A DNA stretch of 25,777 nucleotides from an uncultured Colwellia sp. (GTDB taxonomy: Bacteria > Pseudomonadota > Gammaproteobacteria > Enterobacterales > Alteromonadaceae): NCBI GenBank assembly GCA_913020705.1, contig CAJWBY010000051.1, positions 1-25,777 on the forward strand, read 5' to 3'. This document shows, piece after piece, positions 16,182 to 25,181 of this stretch. A model generated the notes under the pieces. It was given only the letters and a program-made list of their open reading frames with translations, made no database searches and was not told where the DNA came from. Position numbers and translations under genes: made by a program. Every line of letters starts with the position of its first letter. Positions within the stretch are counted from its first letter, which is position 1.

Positions 16182-17708
16182 TTATCCGTTTGTTGTTTTT
16201 GATTGTAAATAATGTTGAATAAACTCCGCATGACCTGGCATATCACCAACAGCCTTTTCCATTGCATTTGACATTGAAAGTAAGCTTTTTTGTATATCTG
16301 AGCTGGAAATATCAGCTAAAATAGGGTCGCTGATTTCGGGGATAATATTTTGACCTATCATAACTGGAACCCAGTTAGAGCGTGTAAATAATTCGCCATC
16401 GACAAAAGATATACGCCCAGCAGCTTTAAATAAGTCGATCTTATGTTGCAGGGAAGCAGGTATTGGCATGTTTGCACAGTATTTCCAAAACTCGCTATCA
16501 TCACGTTGAGTTGCTTTATAATGAAGAATGATGAAATCACGTACTTGTTCAAATTCTTTGGTCATTAAACGGTTATATTCGTTTCGAACAATTCCAGATG
16601 TGTTTACCGTTGGGTACAGTGAAATAAAATTCGTTATTGCGCGTTGAATTAGATGAATAGAAGTTGATTCTAATGGTTCAAGAAAACCACTGGAAAGTCC
16701 AATACTTACACAGTTTTTAACCCAGAAGTTATCCCTACATCCTGTTGTAAATCGGATTGTTCGAGCATCTCCTACGGGTTTTGCATCAAGTCCATCGAGC
16801 AGGACTTTATTCGCTTCGGCATCACTCATAAAGTCAGTACAGTAGATATGTCCATTACCCGTACGGTGTTGAGTAGGGATACGCCATTGCCATCCAGCTG
16901 TTTTAGCTATTGACTTGGTAAACGGTAATAATGGTTCGGTCCGTTCACTGGCAACTGCTTGTGCACTATTGCACGGAAGCCAATGACTCCAATCTTTATA
17001 GGGGGTACTCAATGTTTTGTCTATTAAATGGGCATAAAAACCTGTGCAATCAAAGAAAAAGTCAGCTTCAATTTTTTGCCCGCTTTCTAATGATAAACCG
17101 GTGATATTGCCAGATGTATGGTCTTGAAATACATCTATAATCTTACCTTCTTGTCTTATTACGCCATGCTTCTCTGCGTATTGTCGTAAGAATAAGGCAT
17201 ATTGCGTTGCATCGAAATGATAAGCATAACGTAAATGTGATGCCGCTGAACGAGGGTCTGAATTAGGTAAGGCAAACTTAGCATTTTTGGCTGTAAGGGC
17301 ACACATACTATAATCTCCGAGCGTTTTTTTATTTCCTGCAGCTCGAGAATGTAGCCAATATTGATGGAAATCAATGCCGTTCATATCCACACCATGAGCA
17401 CCGAATGGGTGGAAGTAACTATCACCTAAACGCCCCCAATCAATAAACTCAATACCTAACTTGAATGTTGCTTTAGTTGCTTTTAAAAACTCAGCTTCAT
17501 CGATGCCTAACATACGATTAAAGTCGGCTATTCCAGGAAGCGTCGCCTCACCAACACCAATTACACCTATTTGCTCTGATTCAACTAAAATGACCTTTAC
17601 ATTTTGTGGTTGGAGTACTCGAGACAGAGCTGCAGCAGTCATCCAGCCTGCGGTGCCGCCTCCGGCGATGGCTATTGTCTTAATTTGTGTATTTGATGCA
17701 TTTATCAT
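16182..17708 (-). CDS. tryptophan halogenase family flavoprotein (catalytic residues intact), copy 2
   Basis: A 508-residue protein. FAD motif GGGTAG (16-21) followed by Trp22, GVGEATLP (51-58), Lys83 in TFKLGIEF, WQWRIP at 273-278, and Glu347 in EPLEST are all present, so halogenation chemistry is possible. It differs from copies 1 and 3 in the substrate-side region: CTGFYAH replaces CSGFKG at about 221-227, and NSAQAVASERTEP replaces the DRAIT/NRAIA stretch at about 247-259, which suggests a different substrate or orientation. It lies 4 bp after the degenerate paralog and 5 bp before copy 1, so all are translated from one mRNA. Start ATG at 17706-17708. Cytoplasmic; no flavin reductase nearby. 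Confidence 0.87.
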   Translation of the reverse strand: MINASNTQIKTIAIAGGGTAGWMTAAALSRVLQPQNVKVILVESEQIGVIGVGEATLPGIADFNRMLGIDEAEFLKATKATFKLGIEFIDWGRLGDSYFHPFGAHGVDMNGIDFHQYWLHSRAAGNKKTLGDYSMCALTAKNAKFALPNSDPRSAASHLRYAYHFDATQYALFLRQYAEKHGVIRQEGKIIDVFQDHTSGNITGLSLESGQKIEADFFFDCTGFYAHLIDKTLSTPYKDWSHWLPCNSAQAVASERTEPLLPFTKSIAKTAGWQWRIPTQHRTGNGHIYCTDFMSDAEANKVLLDGLDAKPVGDARTIRFTTGCRDNFWVKNCVSIGLSSGFLEPLESTSIHLIQRAITNFISLYPTVNTSGIVRNEYNRLMTKEFEQVRDFIILHYKATQRDDSEFWKYCANMPIPASLQHKIDLFKAAGRISFVDGELFTRSNWVPVMIGQNIIPEISDPILADISSSDIQKSLLSMSNAMEKAVGDMPGHAEFIQHYLQSKTTNG

Positions 17709-17712
17709 TGTG

Positions 17713-19254
17713 TTAGTACTTATCCTTTAAATACTGCAAAAATTTACTTAAATAAATAGAGTGTGGTGGCATTTTAGAGACTAAATGCAATATTCCTGCT
17801 TTCATATTATCTAGCTTTTCTTGCATTTTTTTATAATCTATTATTTCTACTAATCTATCGCTTCTTTCGGGTGAACGCCCCATTCCATAGTGTAATATTG
17901 CCCAATCTTCTTGATTAAAGGGTTCAAGATCGTAGCTCACAAGGTTACCTCTGTGTAAAAATTGTATAATTTTTCTGTCTAGTAACTGCGAACGTTCCAT
18001 TCCGTACTGCCAAAATGAGGTTAATGATTGATTAACGTTTTCCGTCTTTTTTTCATTATTATCGGTAATCGTTGTGCGAAAATCGTAAAAAGTCTTGTTG
18101 AACAATTCAGCATGAGTGACGTCATTGATAAAGCGTCGATTGTATTCCTGCCTCTCCAATTTCATGTTTGTATCAACAGGGATTAACTCAAGTAATCGAA
18201 GTATGTCTAAACCTAGTAATTTCATCGGAGCAGGTGTTAGTGGTTCAATTGTGCATGCCGCATGACCTAAACTGATACAGTTGCCAACCCAAGCCTGCCG
18301 TTGATGACCAAGTGCTACTTTGTCACTGTGAATACCATTTTCGTTGCTAACGAAAAGACAAGTATCATTTGTCAAAGAGTCTATTACTTTTGACGTTACC
18401 GTTAAAATGCTGTTTTTACCTCTTAAGGAGGTTATAGCTTGCCAGCCGTCGTTTAGAGGGGACAACGTTCTGCAAGGCTTACCTACGTTATCGTTTTTCT
18501 GCTCAATATAGCTAATATTTACTTCTCTAAATGTTGTTTTGGCTTGGCTAAGGTGCTTTAGCAAATCACTGTTAATGCCACTGCAATCTAAATAAAGATC
18601 TGCGGTTATCGTTTCACCCGACTCAAGGATAAGGGTATCAATAGAGTCCTCGTCCAGCTCGACTTTAACAACACTCCCTTTAACTACCTTTATTTTTGTC
18701 GATTTTAGTTTTGTTGTTAACAAATTATTAAGTTGATGATGATCAAAATGATAGCCATACTCCGCTCGAGATAATGCCGAAGACGGGTTTTCTGCTGGAG
18801 GATGGGCAAATTTACCTTCGGTCGCAGCGATTGCACTTATAAGGTAGTCTGATAATTGTGCTTTATGGCGTGTGATTAACTGATGAAAATCAACAGGACT
18901 GTCGCTAGGAAAAGGAAGGTGATAACACTGAACCCAGTTTTGTTTACGCGGCCCCCAATTTTGATAATGTGAACCAAATGAAAAAGAGGTATTGGTATTA
19001 ATAAATAACTCTGGCTCAGATAAATTGAGCCTCAAGTTCATATCATATGACTCTGGAGAGGTTATCCCTCCATAAAGTACATCGCTTAAACAAGGATACT
19101 CTGGAGTAACCAGTACCAATTCAATGTTAGATTCTAAAGCTTTGCTCAGCGCTAAAGCAACTTGATTGGCGGCTATTCCGGCACCATAAATCAAAATACG
19201 TGACAGTGCTTTATGCTGTAAAATGTTAGGTTTTTGTGGCATTTTATTCATCAC
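17713..19254 (-). CDS. divergent tryptophan halogenase paralog lacking catalytic residues
   Basis: A 513-residue full-length frame that aligns with the three neighbours but has lost the chemistry. The FAD loop is GAGIAAN (24-30) with Ala for the third Gly and no Trp. The active-site Lys is Ser92 (TSFSFGSHYQNW). WQWRIP has become WQAITS (271-276). EPLEST has become EPLTPA (337-342), with Thr340 for Glu. YHFDHHQL, LDCSGI and the EPL loop remain, so the fold is probably kept. An open frame of this length argues for selection, perhaps as a partner, substrate binder or flavin/peptide carrier; this is inference. The first codon is GTG at 19252-19254, but it overlaps the AAGGGAG site; the ATG of Met5 (19240-19242), 11 nt from that site, is a better start. 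Gaps are 17 bp upstream and 4 bp downstream. Confidence 0.8.
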   Translation of the reverse strand: MMNKMPQKPNILQHKALSRILIYGAGIAANQVALALSKALESNIELVLVTPEYPCLSDVLYGGITSPESYDMNLRLNLSEPELFINTNTSFSFGSHYQNWGPRKQNWVQCYHLPFPSDSPVDFHQLITRHKAQLSDYLISAIAATEGKFAHPPAENPSSALSRAEYGYHFDHHQLNNLLTTKLKSTKIKVVKGSVVKVELDEDSIDTLILESGETITADLYLDCSGINSDLLKHLSQAKTTFREVNISYIEQKNDNVGKPCRTLSPLNDGWQAITSLRGKNSILTVTSKVIDSLTNDTCLFVSNENGIHSDKVALGHQRQAWVGNCISLGHAACTIEPLTPAPMKLLGLDILRLLELIPVDTNMKLERQEYNRRFINDVTHAELFNKTFYDFRTTITDNNEKKTENVNQSLTSFWQYGMERSQLLDRKIIQFLHRGNLVSYDLEPFNQEDWAILHYGMGRSPERSDRLVEIIDYKKMQEKLDNMKAGILHLVSKMPPHSIYLSKFLQYLKDKY

Positions 19255-19271
19255 TCCCTTAAATGTTTATA

Positions 19272-20828
19272 TTAAATTTTACGTAAGGGTGCTGTATTTG
19301 ATGCAGCTCCGTAAGCTTTTATAAAATCGCTATGAGTCATACAATTTTGTACCGCTTGCGCTATGTCTTGGCGCATAGCTGCTGCGTGTTTTTGTAGTTC
19401 CGCTATTTGATATTTATTTACCCGAGGATCATAATGCTCTGGAATCAAGTTTTGACCTAGCATCACAGCAAGCCAACTTGGAGGTAAAAAAGCACCAAAT
19501 TCATAACGTTGAATATATGCTCGACGAGTCCATAAATCTATTTTCTCTTGCAAACTGTCAGGTAATATCATGGAGTTAAAATATCGCCACATTTCGCTAT
19601 CAGTCCGTTTATTAGCCACGTAATGTAAAAGTAAAAAGTCCCTAACGCGTTCAAATTGTAGCGACATACGAGCATTGTACTCATTTACATCTTTTTCATT
19701 TATGGTTATTCCATTTAACGTTTTGTCTGATGTCGAGGGTGATGTTTCTTCTACATGCGGGAATAATTCGACTAAGGCGGTAATCCCTTCTTGAATTAAA
19801 TGAATTGAAGTAGACTCTAGCGGTTCAAGAAATCCTGCAGACAACCCTATAGCAACAACGTTTTTTTTCCAGAAATGATTTCTTCGACCAGTTTTGAAAA
19901 ATAATTGTTTGGGATCCGCTAATGCGGGCCCGTCCAAGCCTTGTAATAAAGTATCGGCTGCTTGTTCATCGCTGGTAAACTCGTTCCAATAAACATGCCC
20001 ATTACCTGTTCTATGTTGTAAGGGAATACGCCAAACCCAACCTGCTTCTTTTGCTGTTGCTCTTGTATAAGGTGTTAACTCGCCTTTATTTTCGCAAGGT
20101 ATTGCAATAGCTCTATTGCAAGGTAGCCATTGTGACCAATCTTGATATCCAGATTCTAATGTTTCCTCAATTAGTACGCCCTTGAAGCCGGAACAATCAA
20201 CAAAAAAATCAGCTTCAATTTGCTGACCATCTTCTAACTGAATACCTTTAACATTGCCTGAATCGGGGTGCAAATCGGTATGCACTACTATTCCTTCAAC
20301 TCTAGTAACGCCACGAGATTGAGAAAATTTACTGAGAAAATCGGCGTACAACCCAGCATCGAACTGGTAAGCATAACCGAAACTTTTCTGAAGAGATGTT
20401 TTTCCCTGATGCGGAAAACAAAATTTGTTTTGTTGTGCAGCAACTATACCAAACGCGTAATCACTTAAACTGCCCGCGTCTGCTTTTTGATTTAGCATTA
20501 ACCAATGCTGATAAAAATCAATGTTATGTAAAGACTCGCCAAAATCGCCAAATGGATGTATATAACGCTGACCTAATTGCCCCCAATCCACAAATTCGAT
20601 ACCAAGTTTAAAAGTGGCTTGTGTATGCCGCATAAATTCAGCTTCATTAATACCTAAAGTCTCGTTAAAAAAACGTATATGAGGCAAAGTAGCTTCACCT
20701 ACACCGACAGTACCTATACTTTCAGATTCTACTAAAGTTACTTGTATCGATTGTTTTTCAAATTTTTTTGAAAGTGCCGCCGCAGCCATCCATCCTGCTG
20801 TTCCACCCCCTAAAATACATACATGCAT
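19272..20828 (-). CDS. tryptophan halogenase family flavoprotein (catalytic residues intact), copy 3, first gene of operon
   Basis: A 518-residue protein. It starts almost at the FAD motif (ILGGGTAGWM, residues 5-14). Also present are GVGEATLP (42-49), Lys74 in TFKLGIEF, WVWRIP (264-269) and Glu338 in EPLEST. Relative to copies 1 and 2 it has an insertion of about 20 residues after LFPHVEE (about residues 355-375), before the VNEYNAR helix. The ATG at 20826-20828 is preceded 8 nt upstream by AAGGCGG, the best ribosome binding site in the operon, as expected for a first gene. A TTGAACGTTCTA motif about 63 bp upstream of the start codon links it to the other promoters. No signal peptide; cytoplasmic. 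Confidence 0.88.
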   Translation of the reverse strand: MHVCILGGGTAGWMAAAALSKKFEKQSIQVTLVESESIGTVGVGEATLPHIRFFNETLGINEAEFMRHTQATFKLGIEFVDWGQLGQRYIHPFGDFGESLHNIDFYQHWLMLNQKADAGSLSDYAFGIVAAQQNKFCFPHQGKTSLQKSFGYAYQFDAGLYADFLSKFSQSRGVTRVEGIVVHTDLHPDSGNVKGIQLEDGQQIEADFFVDCSGFKGVLIEETLESGYQDWSQWLPCNRAIAIPCENKGELTPYTRATAKEAGWVWRIPLQHRTGNGHVYWNEFTSDEQAADTLLQGLDGPALADPKQLFFKTGRRNHFWKKNVVAIGLSAGFLEPLESTSIHLIQEGITALVELFPHVEETSPSTSDKTLNGITINEKDVNEYNARMSLQFERVRDFLLLHYVANKRTDSEMWRYFNSMILPDSLQEKIDLWTRRAYIQRYEFGAFLPPSWLAVMLGQNLIPEHYDPRVNKYQIAELQKHAAAMRQDIAQAVQNCMTHSDFIKAYGAASNTAPLRKI

Positions 20829-20887
20829 TGAATAAGCCGCCTTTTTATTAAAACAGAATCAATCGTCCTACCTTCATTAGTCGTTAT

Positions 20888-20902
20888 TATTTGAACGTTC
20901 TA
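20888..20902. promoter_or_regulatory. TTGAAC palindrome upstream of the halogenase operon
   Basis: TTGAACGTTCTA (20891-20902) matches the outer palindrome TTGAACGTTCAA of the GH and permease promoters at 11 of 12 bases, including the flanking TAT. Only this outer part is present; no inner TTTGAAC half and no LacI-type palindrome are visible, so the halogenases may share the activator but not the repressor. Confidence 0.55.
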
Positions 20903-20950
20903 CTATACGAAAAACCGAAAATAAGACAAAAAATACAACTGGAATACATT

Positions 20951-20993
20951 ACTAGCATAACTCAGAACAATATTTGTTATGAATTATGCTAGT
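20951..20993. terminator. long inverted repeat after the ExoP-like GH3 gene
   Basis: ACTAGCATAA (20951-20960) and TTATGCTAGT (20984-20993) are perfect inverted copies, with a nested ACAA-TAT-TTGT in the loop. It begins 32 bp after the GH3 stop on the minus strand. There is no T run, so it may be an RNA 3'-end stabiliser or a factor-assisted terminator rather than a classic one. Confidence 0.5.
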
Positions 20994-21024
20994 TAAATTT
21001 GATAGCATTACCAAGATAGATTAC

Positions 21025-23616
21025 TTATTGACAGCTAATCGTTGCACTTTTTGCTTTATTAGGTTGCAATTTCATTGTTGAAAATGACACAACACCTTGA
21101 CCTGCGGTAGTAATACCAAATGGCACAGTAACTCGGCCAAAATTAACACCTTGTTTAACAAAGCAATTAAGATCAACGCTAAGTTCTTGCCATTCATGGA
21201 TAGTAAAGCCTTTCATTACTGCGCTGATATCAACCGATTTTTGACAATCAGCTTCATCACAATGCATTTCAAGCATTACTGACTCACTAAACTCTTGGTG
21301 TTTACGCACGAGAACAGTTAACGCTGAATCGTTTTCGATATATTGACGCAAATCCTCAACAAAGGTACTTTGAAATCTCACTGAAGCAGACTCTTTACCG
21401 GTAAAGGTTAAAGTTCGAGCATCTTCTTGTACATCTTTATCCATGGTACTTAACGTAACGCCCGGCAGTTCAACAACCGAACTAGATACACCAATCGCTT
21501 GCTCACCTGAAATCACATTTAGCGACCACGGCGCTTTTACCGCATGTTCAAATAACACCAAAGACTGATCAGCATTAGCCGACTTTTCAACAACTACATT
21601 TAAATCATCAAGTAACGTATTGTCGTCACCATATTGCAGACCAAAACCATAAGGTAATAAAGGTGCATAATCTTCATCAAAACGGTTTACAACGGTTTGT
21701 GTCGCCGACTTAGGCCAAGAGAAAGACAGCTTACCTTTAAAATCATGGTTAATTTCACCGTCTGCTTTAGTGAATAATACATCACTTATGCCAACACCTT
21801 CACTACCTGGTAACCAAGCAGCAACAAATGCATCCGACTCATTTAGCTCGGCGTTAACCCACATAGGACGACCAGAGATAAATACAGAAACAACTTTAAT
21901 GCCTTCAGCCTTAAGCTTTTTAAGTAATGCTAAGTCAGTTTTATTACCACGTTGATAATCAAGATTGTCAATATCACCTATACCTTCTGCGTATGGTTGT
22001 TCGCCAAACACAACAATAGCAACCTCTGGTTTCTGTGTATAAGTGCCATCAACTGCTAATTCAATACTACCACCGGCTTTGTTTACGACTTGCTTAAATC
22101 CATCATAAATTGAGCTTCCACCAGGGAAGTCAGAATTTACATTGCCTGTGCCTTGCCATGTTACCGACCAACCACCAGATTGCTGACCTATATTGTCAGC
22201 ACCACCGCCAGCAACTAAAACATTAGTATTTGGTTTAAGTGGTAAAATGTTGTTTTTATTTTTAAGTAGAACAAGTGACTCTCGTACCGCTTGACGGGCA
22301 ACTTGGCGATGTTCTGCGGCACCAATTAGTTCAAGTTTTCCTGATATAGCACGATTTGCAGGACTTGGCTTATTAAAGATGCCAGCTCTAAACTTTACCC
22401 GTAAAATACGGCTGACTGCATCATCAATTCGTGACATTTTAATTTCACCCGACTTAACTTGATCAATGGTATTTTCATACAAAGGTTTCCAAGCATCGGT
22501 CGGAACCATAAATATATCTAGGCCAGCATTTACGGTTTGACTACAGCTTTCGTTAGTACAACCTGGTATTTGGCCATGCCCATTCCAATCACCAACAACA
22601 AAACCATCAAAGCCCATTTTTTCTTTTAATACGTTGGTTATTAGATATTTATTACCATGTAATTTTTCACCATGCCAACTGTTAAATGATGCCATTACCG
22701 ATTGCGCACCAGCCTCTAAGCCGCCCACATAACCTTGGGCATGAATATCAAATAATTCTTGTTCTGAAGAAAGGTTATTACCTTGATCATCTCCGCCTTC
22801 AGTACCACCATCACCTAAAAAGTGTTTGATAGTGGATATCACGCGTGAATCACCTAAGAAATCTTTATCGGCATGTCCTTGCAAACCTTTTACAATAGCC
22901 GCTGAATACTCACGAACTATCTCTGGATCTTCTGAATAACCTTCATAAGTTCTGCCCCAGCGATCATCACGAACAACAGCAACCGTTGGTGCAAACACCC
23001 AATCGATACCTGTAACCATCACTTCGGTGGCAGTAACAGCAGCAATTTTTTCAATAAGTGCAGAGTTATTTGCAGCACCTAAACCAATGTTATGTGGAAA
23101 CAAAGTGGCGCCTATAACATTGTTATGACCATGTACTGCATCGGTGCCCCAGATAGTAGGAATATTATTGCCATCCAAGCTGTCATCAACTGATGCTTGA
23201 TACATATCTTCAGATAATTTGATCCAATCAGCGGGTGTTGCATGTTTATCATTGTTAGGAAAAGCGCCACCACCATTTAAATATGAGCCAAAGCCATATT
23301 TACGCATATCTTCAACAGTAATATCGCGTATTTCTGGTTGGATCATTTGTGCGACTTTTTGTTCAAGTGACATAGTCGCTAATAAGGCAACCACTTTAGC
23401 TTCAATCTTTTCATCCGGCTTCACCGCAATATCTAGTACTGGCCATATATCGAGTGACGAGGATGCTGCTGATGTATTAACTGGCTTTAACTCAGCTACA
23501 GATTCTTGTTTTTGTACGTTGCAACCCACAACAAGTGATGAAATAGCCAAGCAGAGCATGCTTAGTTTAGCTTTTTTACTGTTAATTTTCTTCTGTATAA
23601 TGTTTCTATTTATCAT
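21025..23616 (-). CDS. GH3 exo-beta-glucosidase/glucanase lipoprotein (ExoP-like)
   Basis: An 863-residue lipoprotein (LVVGC, Cys32, after a long basic n-region). GH3 N-terminal barrel about 70-410 with GTDAVHGHNN (157-166), KHFLGDGGTEGG (264-275) and nucleophile Asp343 in VGDWNGH. The C-terminal alpha/beta domain (about 430-660) has RESLVLLKN and the barley-exohydrolase-type GEQPYAEGIGD, with acid/base Glu544. A beta-sandwich-like extension of about 200 residues follows, with Cys pairs (CDEADC) near 820-825. This layout is that of Pseudoalteromonas ExoP, an exo-1,3/1,4-beta-glucanase, and is distinct from the PA14-type GH3 at 5570-8173. It lies 62 bp after the permease gene with no terminator between, so it probably uses the permease promoter. 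The ribosome binding site is weak (AAGAAT). Confidence 0.9.
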   Translation of the reverse strand: MINRNIIQKKINSKKAKLSMLCLAISSLVVGCNVQKQESVAELKPVNTSAASSSLDIWPVLDIAVKPDEKIEAKVVALLATMSLEQKVAQMIQPEIRDITVEDMRKYGFGSYLNGGGAFPNNDKHATPADWIKLSEDMYQASVDDSLDGNNIPTIWGTDAVHGHNNVIGATLFPHNIGLGAANNSALIEKIAAVTATEVMVTGIDWVFAPTVAVVRDDRWGRTYEGYSEDPEIVREYSAAIVKGLQGHADKDFLGDSRVISTIKHFLGDGGTEGGDDQGNNLSSEQELFDIHAQGYVGGLEAGAQSVMASFNSWHGEKLHGNKYLITNVLKEKMGFDGFVVGDWNGHGQIPGCTNESCSQTVNAGLDIFMVPTDAWKPLYENTIDQVKSGEIKMSRIDDAVSRILRVKFRAGIFNKPSPANRAISGKLELIGAAEHRQVARQAVRESLVLLKNKNNILPLKPNTNVLVAGGGADNIGQQSGGWSVTWQGTGNVNSDFPGGSSIYDGFKQVVNKAGGSIELAVDGTYTQKPEVAIVVFGEQPYAEGIGDIDNLDYQRGNKTDLALLKKLKAEGIKVVSVFISGRPMWVNAELNESDAFVAAWLPGSEGVGISDVLFTKADGEINHDFKGKLSFSWPKSATQTVVNRFDEDYAPLLPYGFGLQYGDDNTLLDDLNVVVEKSANADQSLVLFEHAVKAPWSLNVISGEQAIGVSSSVVELPGVTLSTMDKDVQEDARTLTFTGKESASVRFQSTFVEDLRQYIENDSALTVLVRKHQEFSESVMLEMHCDEADCQKSVDISAVMKGFTIHEWQELSVDLNCFVKQGVNFGRVTVPFGITTAGQGVVSFSTMKLQPNKAKSATISCQ

Positions 23617-23678
23617 AGTGTTAATTCTTATAATAATTAATATTAATACTTGGGGTTTATAAATAATTTGCTTCTATT

Positions 23679-24953
23679 TTATTTAGTAACTGCTTTAACT
23701 TTACTGCCCGAAAGACCGTAATAAGCAATAAAAACATAGCAAACAATAGGTAATAAAAGCGCATGTTGTATACCAACACTATCCGCTAAGAACCCTTGAA
23801 TAAGTGGGATAATAGCACCGCCTACAATAGCTAAGCATAAAATGCCTGAGCCTTGGCTGGTATGTTTACCTAAGCCATTAATCGCTAGGCTGAAAATGGT
23901 AGGGAACATAATTGAATTACATAAACCAACTAATAAAATTGCTACCATAGCAAGGGTACCTGAAGTGAATACAGCTATTAAAATTAATAAAATAGCGACA
24001 CTCGCGTTGAACAATAACGCTTTACCGCCTGCAATTTTTTGCATAACAGCCGCGCCAATAAAACGACCGACCATTGCGCCACCAAAATAATAAGCAATAT
24101 ATTTTGCAGCGTTAGATTCTTCTAACCCTGCAATGTTAGGTTCAGCTAAAAAACTAACTAACAAACTACCAATTGATACTTCAGCACCGACATACACAAA
24201 AATACCTACCGCGCCAAGCACCAAGTGCTTGTATTGCCATGCACTACCGCTGTCTTTTGTTGAGCCTTGAGCTACAGCTTTATCTTCTTTTTCATAGGTA
24301 GCAGCTAAGTTAGGTAGCTTTAACCAAGCAAAAATTGCGGCAAGTACTAACAACATCGCTGCAAGTAAAACGTAAGGCATTTGTACAGATTCTGCTGATG
24401 TTTGTTCAGAAATAGCACCCGCAGCTTCATTTAAGATCAAATAAGCACCAAAGAATGGTGCTACGGTTGTACCCAAGGCATTAAAAGCCTGTGTCATGGT
24501 TAAACGAGATGAAGCTGTTTTTGCATCGCCGAGCAAACTAACATAAGGATTAGCTGAAACCTGTAATAATGTTATGCCACTGGCAAGAATAAATAACGCC
24601 ATCAAAAACACGGGATAACTATGAAGGCTTGCTGCGGGATAAAAGCATAAACAACCAATGGCTGCTATTACTAAACCCAAGACAATACCTTTTTGGTAAC
24701 CTAATTTTTTAACAAGTGCCCCTGCAGGTAATGACACAATGAAATAGGCAGTAAAGAAACAAAACTGTACTAACATCGCTTCGCTGTAAGATAAATCAAA
24801 CACACCTTTTAAGTGCGGAATTAGAATATCGTTTAAACAAGTAATAAATCCCCACATAAAAAATAATGACGTTAGTGACGTTAATGCAAAACCATAGTTA
24901 TTGTTTTGCGACACATCGCCCACCTGACCGAAAGTATCTGAATTTGAATGCAT
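23679..24953 (-). CDS. sugar MFS permease of the GluP/FucP group (glucose/galactose type)
   Basis: A 424-residue inner membrane protein with 12 hydrophobic segments. The opening [20 protein letters not shown] (31-50) is the signature of the FHS family; Asp42 is equivalent to the proton-coupling Asp46 of Fuc[14 protein letters not shown] (130-142) has Gln where FucP has Glu135, as in the glucose/galactose GluP subgroup. [12 protein letters not shown] (78-89) is the loop 2-3 motif. It would bring monosaccharides released by the GH enzymes into the cytoplasm by H+ or Na+ symport. The ATG at 24951-24953 follows AAAGAGAAACG. It is first in a unit with the ExoP-like GH3, and its promoter has both the LacI-type operator and the TTTGAAC element. 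Confidence 0.9.
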   Translation of the reverse strand: MHSNSDTFGQVGDVSQNNNYGFALTSLTSLFFMWGFITCLNDILIPHLKGVFDLSYSEAMLVQFCFFTAYFIVSLPAGALVKKLGYQKGIVLGLVIAAIGCLCFYPAASLHSYPVFLMALFILASGITLLQVSANPYVSLLGDAKTASSRLTMTQAFNALGTTVAPFFGAYLILNEAAGAISEQTSAESVQMPYVLLAAMLLVLAAIFAWLKLPNLAATYEKEDKAVAQGSTKDSGSAWQYKHLVLGAVGIFVYVGAEVSIGSLLVSFLAEPNIAGLEESNAAKYIAYYFGGAMVGRFIGAAVMQKIAGGKALLFNASVAILLILIAVFTSGTLAMVAILLVGLCNSIMFPTIFSLAINGLGKHTSQGSGILCLAIVGGAIIPLIQGFLADSVGIQHALLLPIVCYVFIAYYGLSGSKVKAVTK

Positions 24954-25082
24954 TGCTATCGTTTCTCTTTTTAATTTAGTTTAATTTTTTATTTTACTTA
25001 TTATCGGCTAACCACTATCGACCAAAGTTAAGGACGATTTCGATTTTTAGAATGTAAGAAAATTATATTTAAAGCCTCTAAA

Positions 25083-25096
25083 TGTAAGCGCTTTCA
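25083..25096. promoter_or_regulatory. LacI-family operator, permease
   Basis: TGTAAGCGCTTTCA, 13 of 14 bases identical to the operators at 8749 and 10979, directly abutting the predicted -10, 130 bp before the permease start codon. Confidence 0.82.
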
Positions 25097-25124
25097 AATT
25101 AACTAAACAAACCATAAAGGTCAA
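25097..25124 (-). promoter_or_regulatory. predicted sigma-70 promoter of the permease-GH3 unit
   Basis: On the minus strand TTGACC (25119-25124), 16 bp, TTAATT (25097-25102). The same hexamer spacing occurs at the GH operon promoter (8762-8789). Confidence 0.6.
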
Positions 25125-25145
25125 TGTTTAGACCTCTTTATAGTC

Positions 25146-25181
25146 GTTCAAATACACAAGACTTACTATTTGAACGTTCAA
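25146..25181. promoter_or_regulatory. GTTCAAA/TTTGAAC upstream element, permease
   Basis: GTTCAAA (25146-25152) and TTTGAAC (25169-25175) are inverted with 16 bp between; the outer half extends to the palindrome TTGAACGTTCAA (25170-25181). The inner half is 21 bp from the -35, 11 bp more than at the two other promoters, which keeps it on the same face of the helix. Confidence 0.7.
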
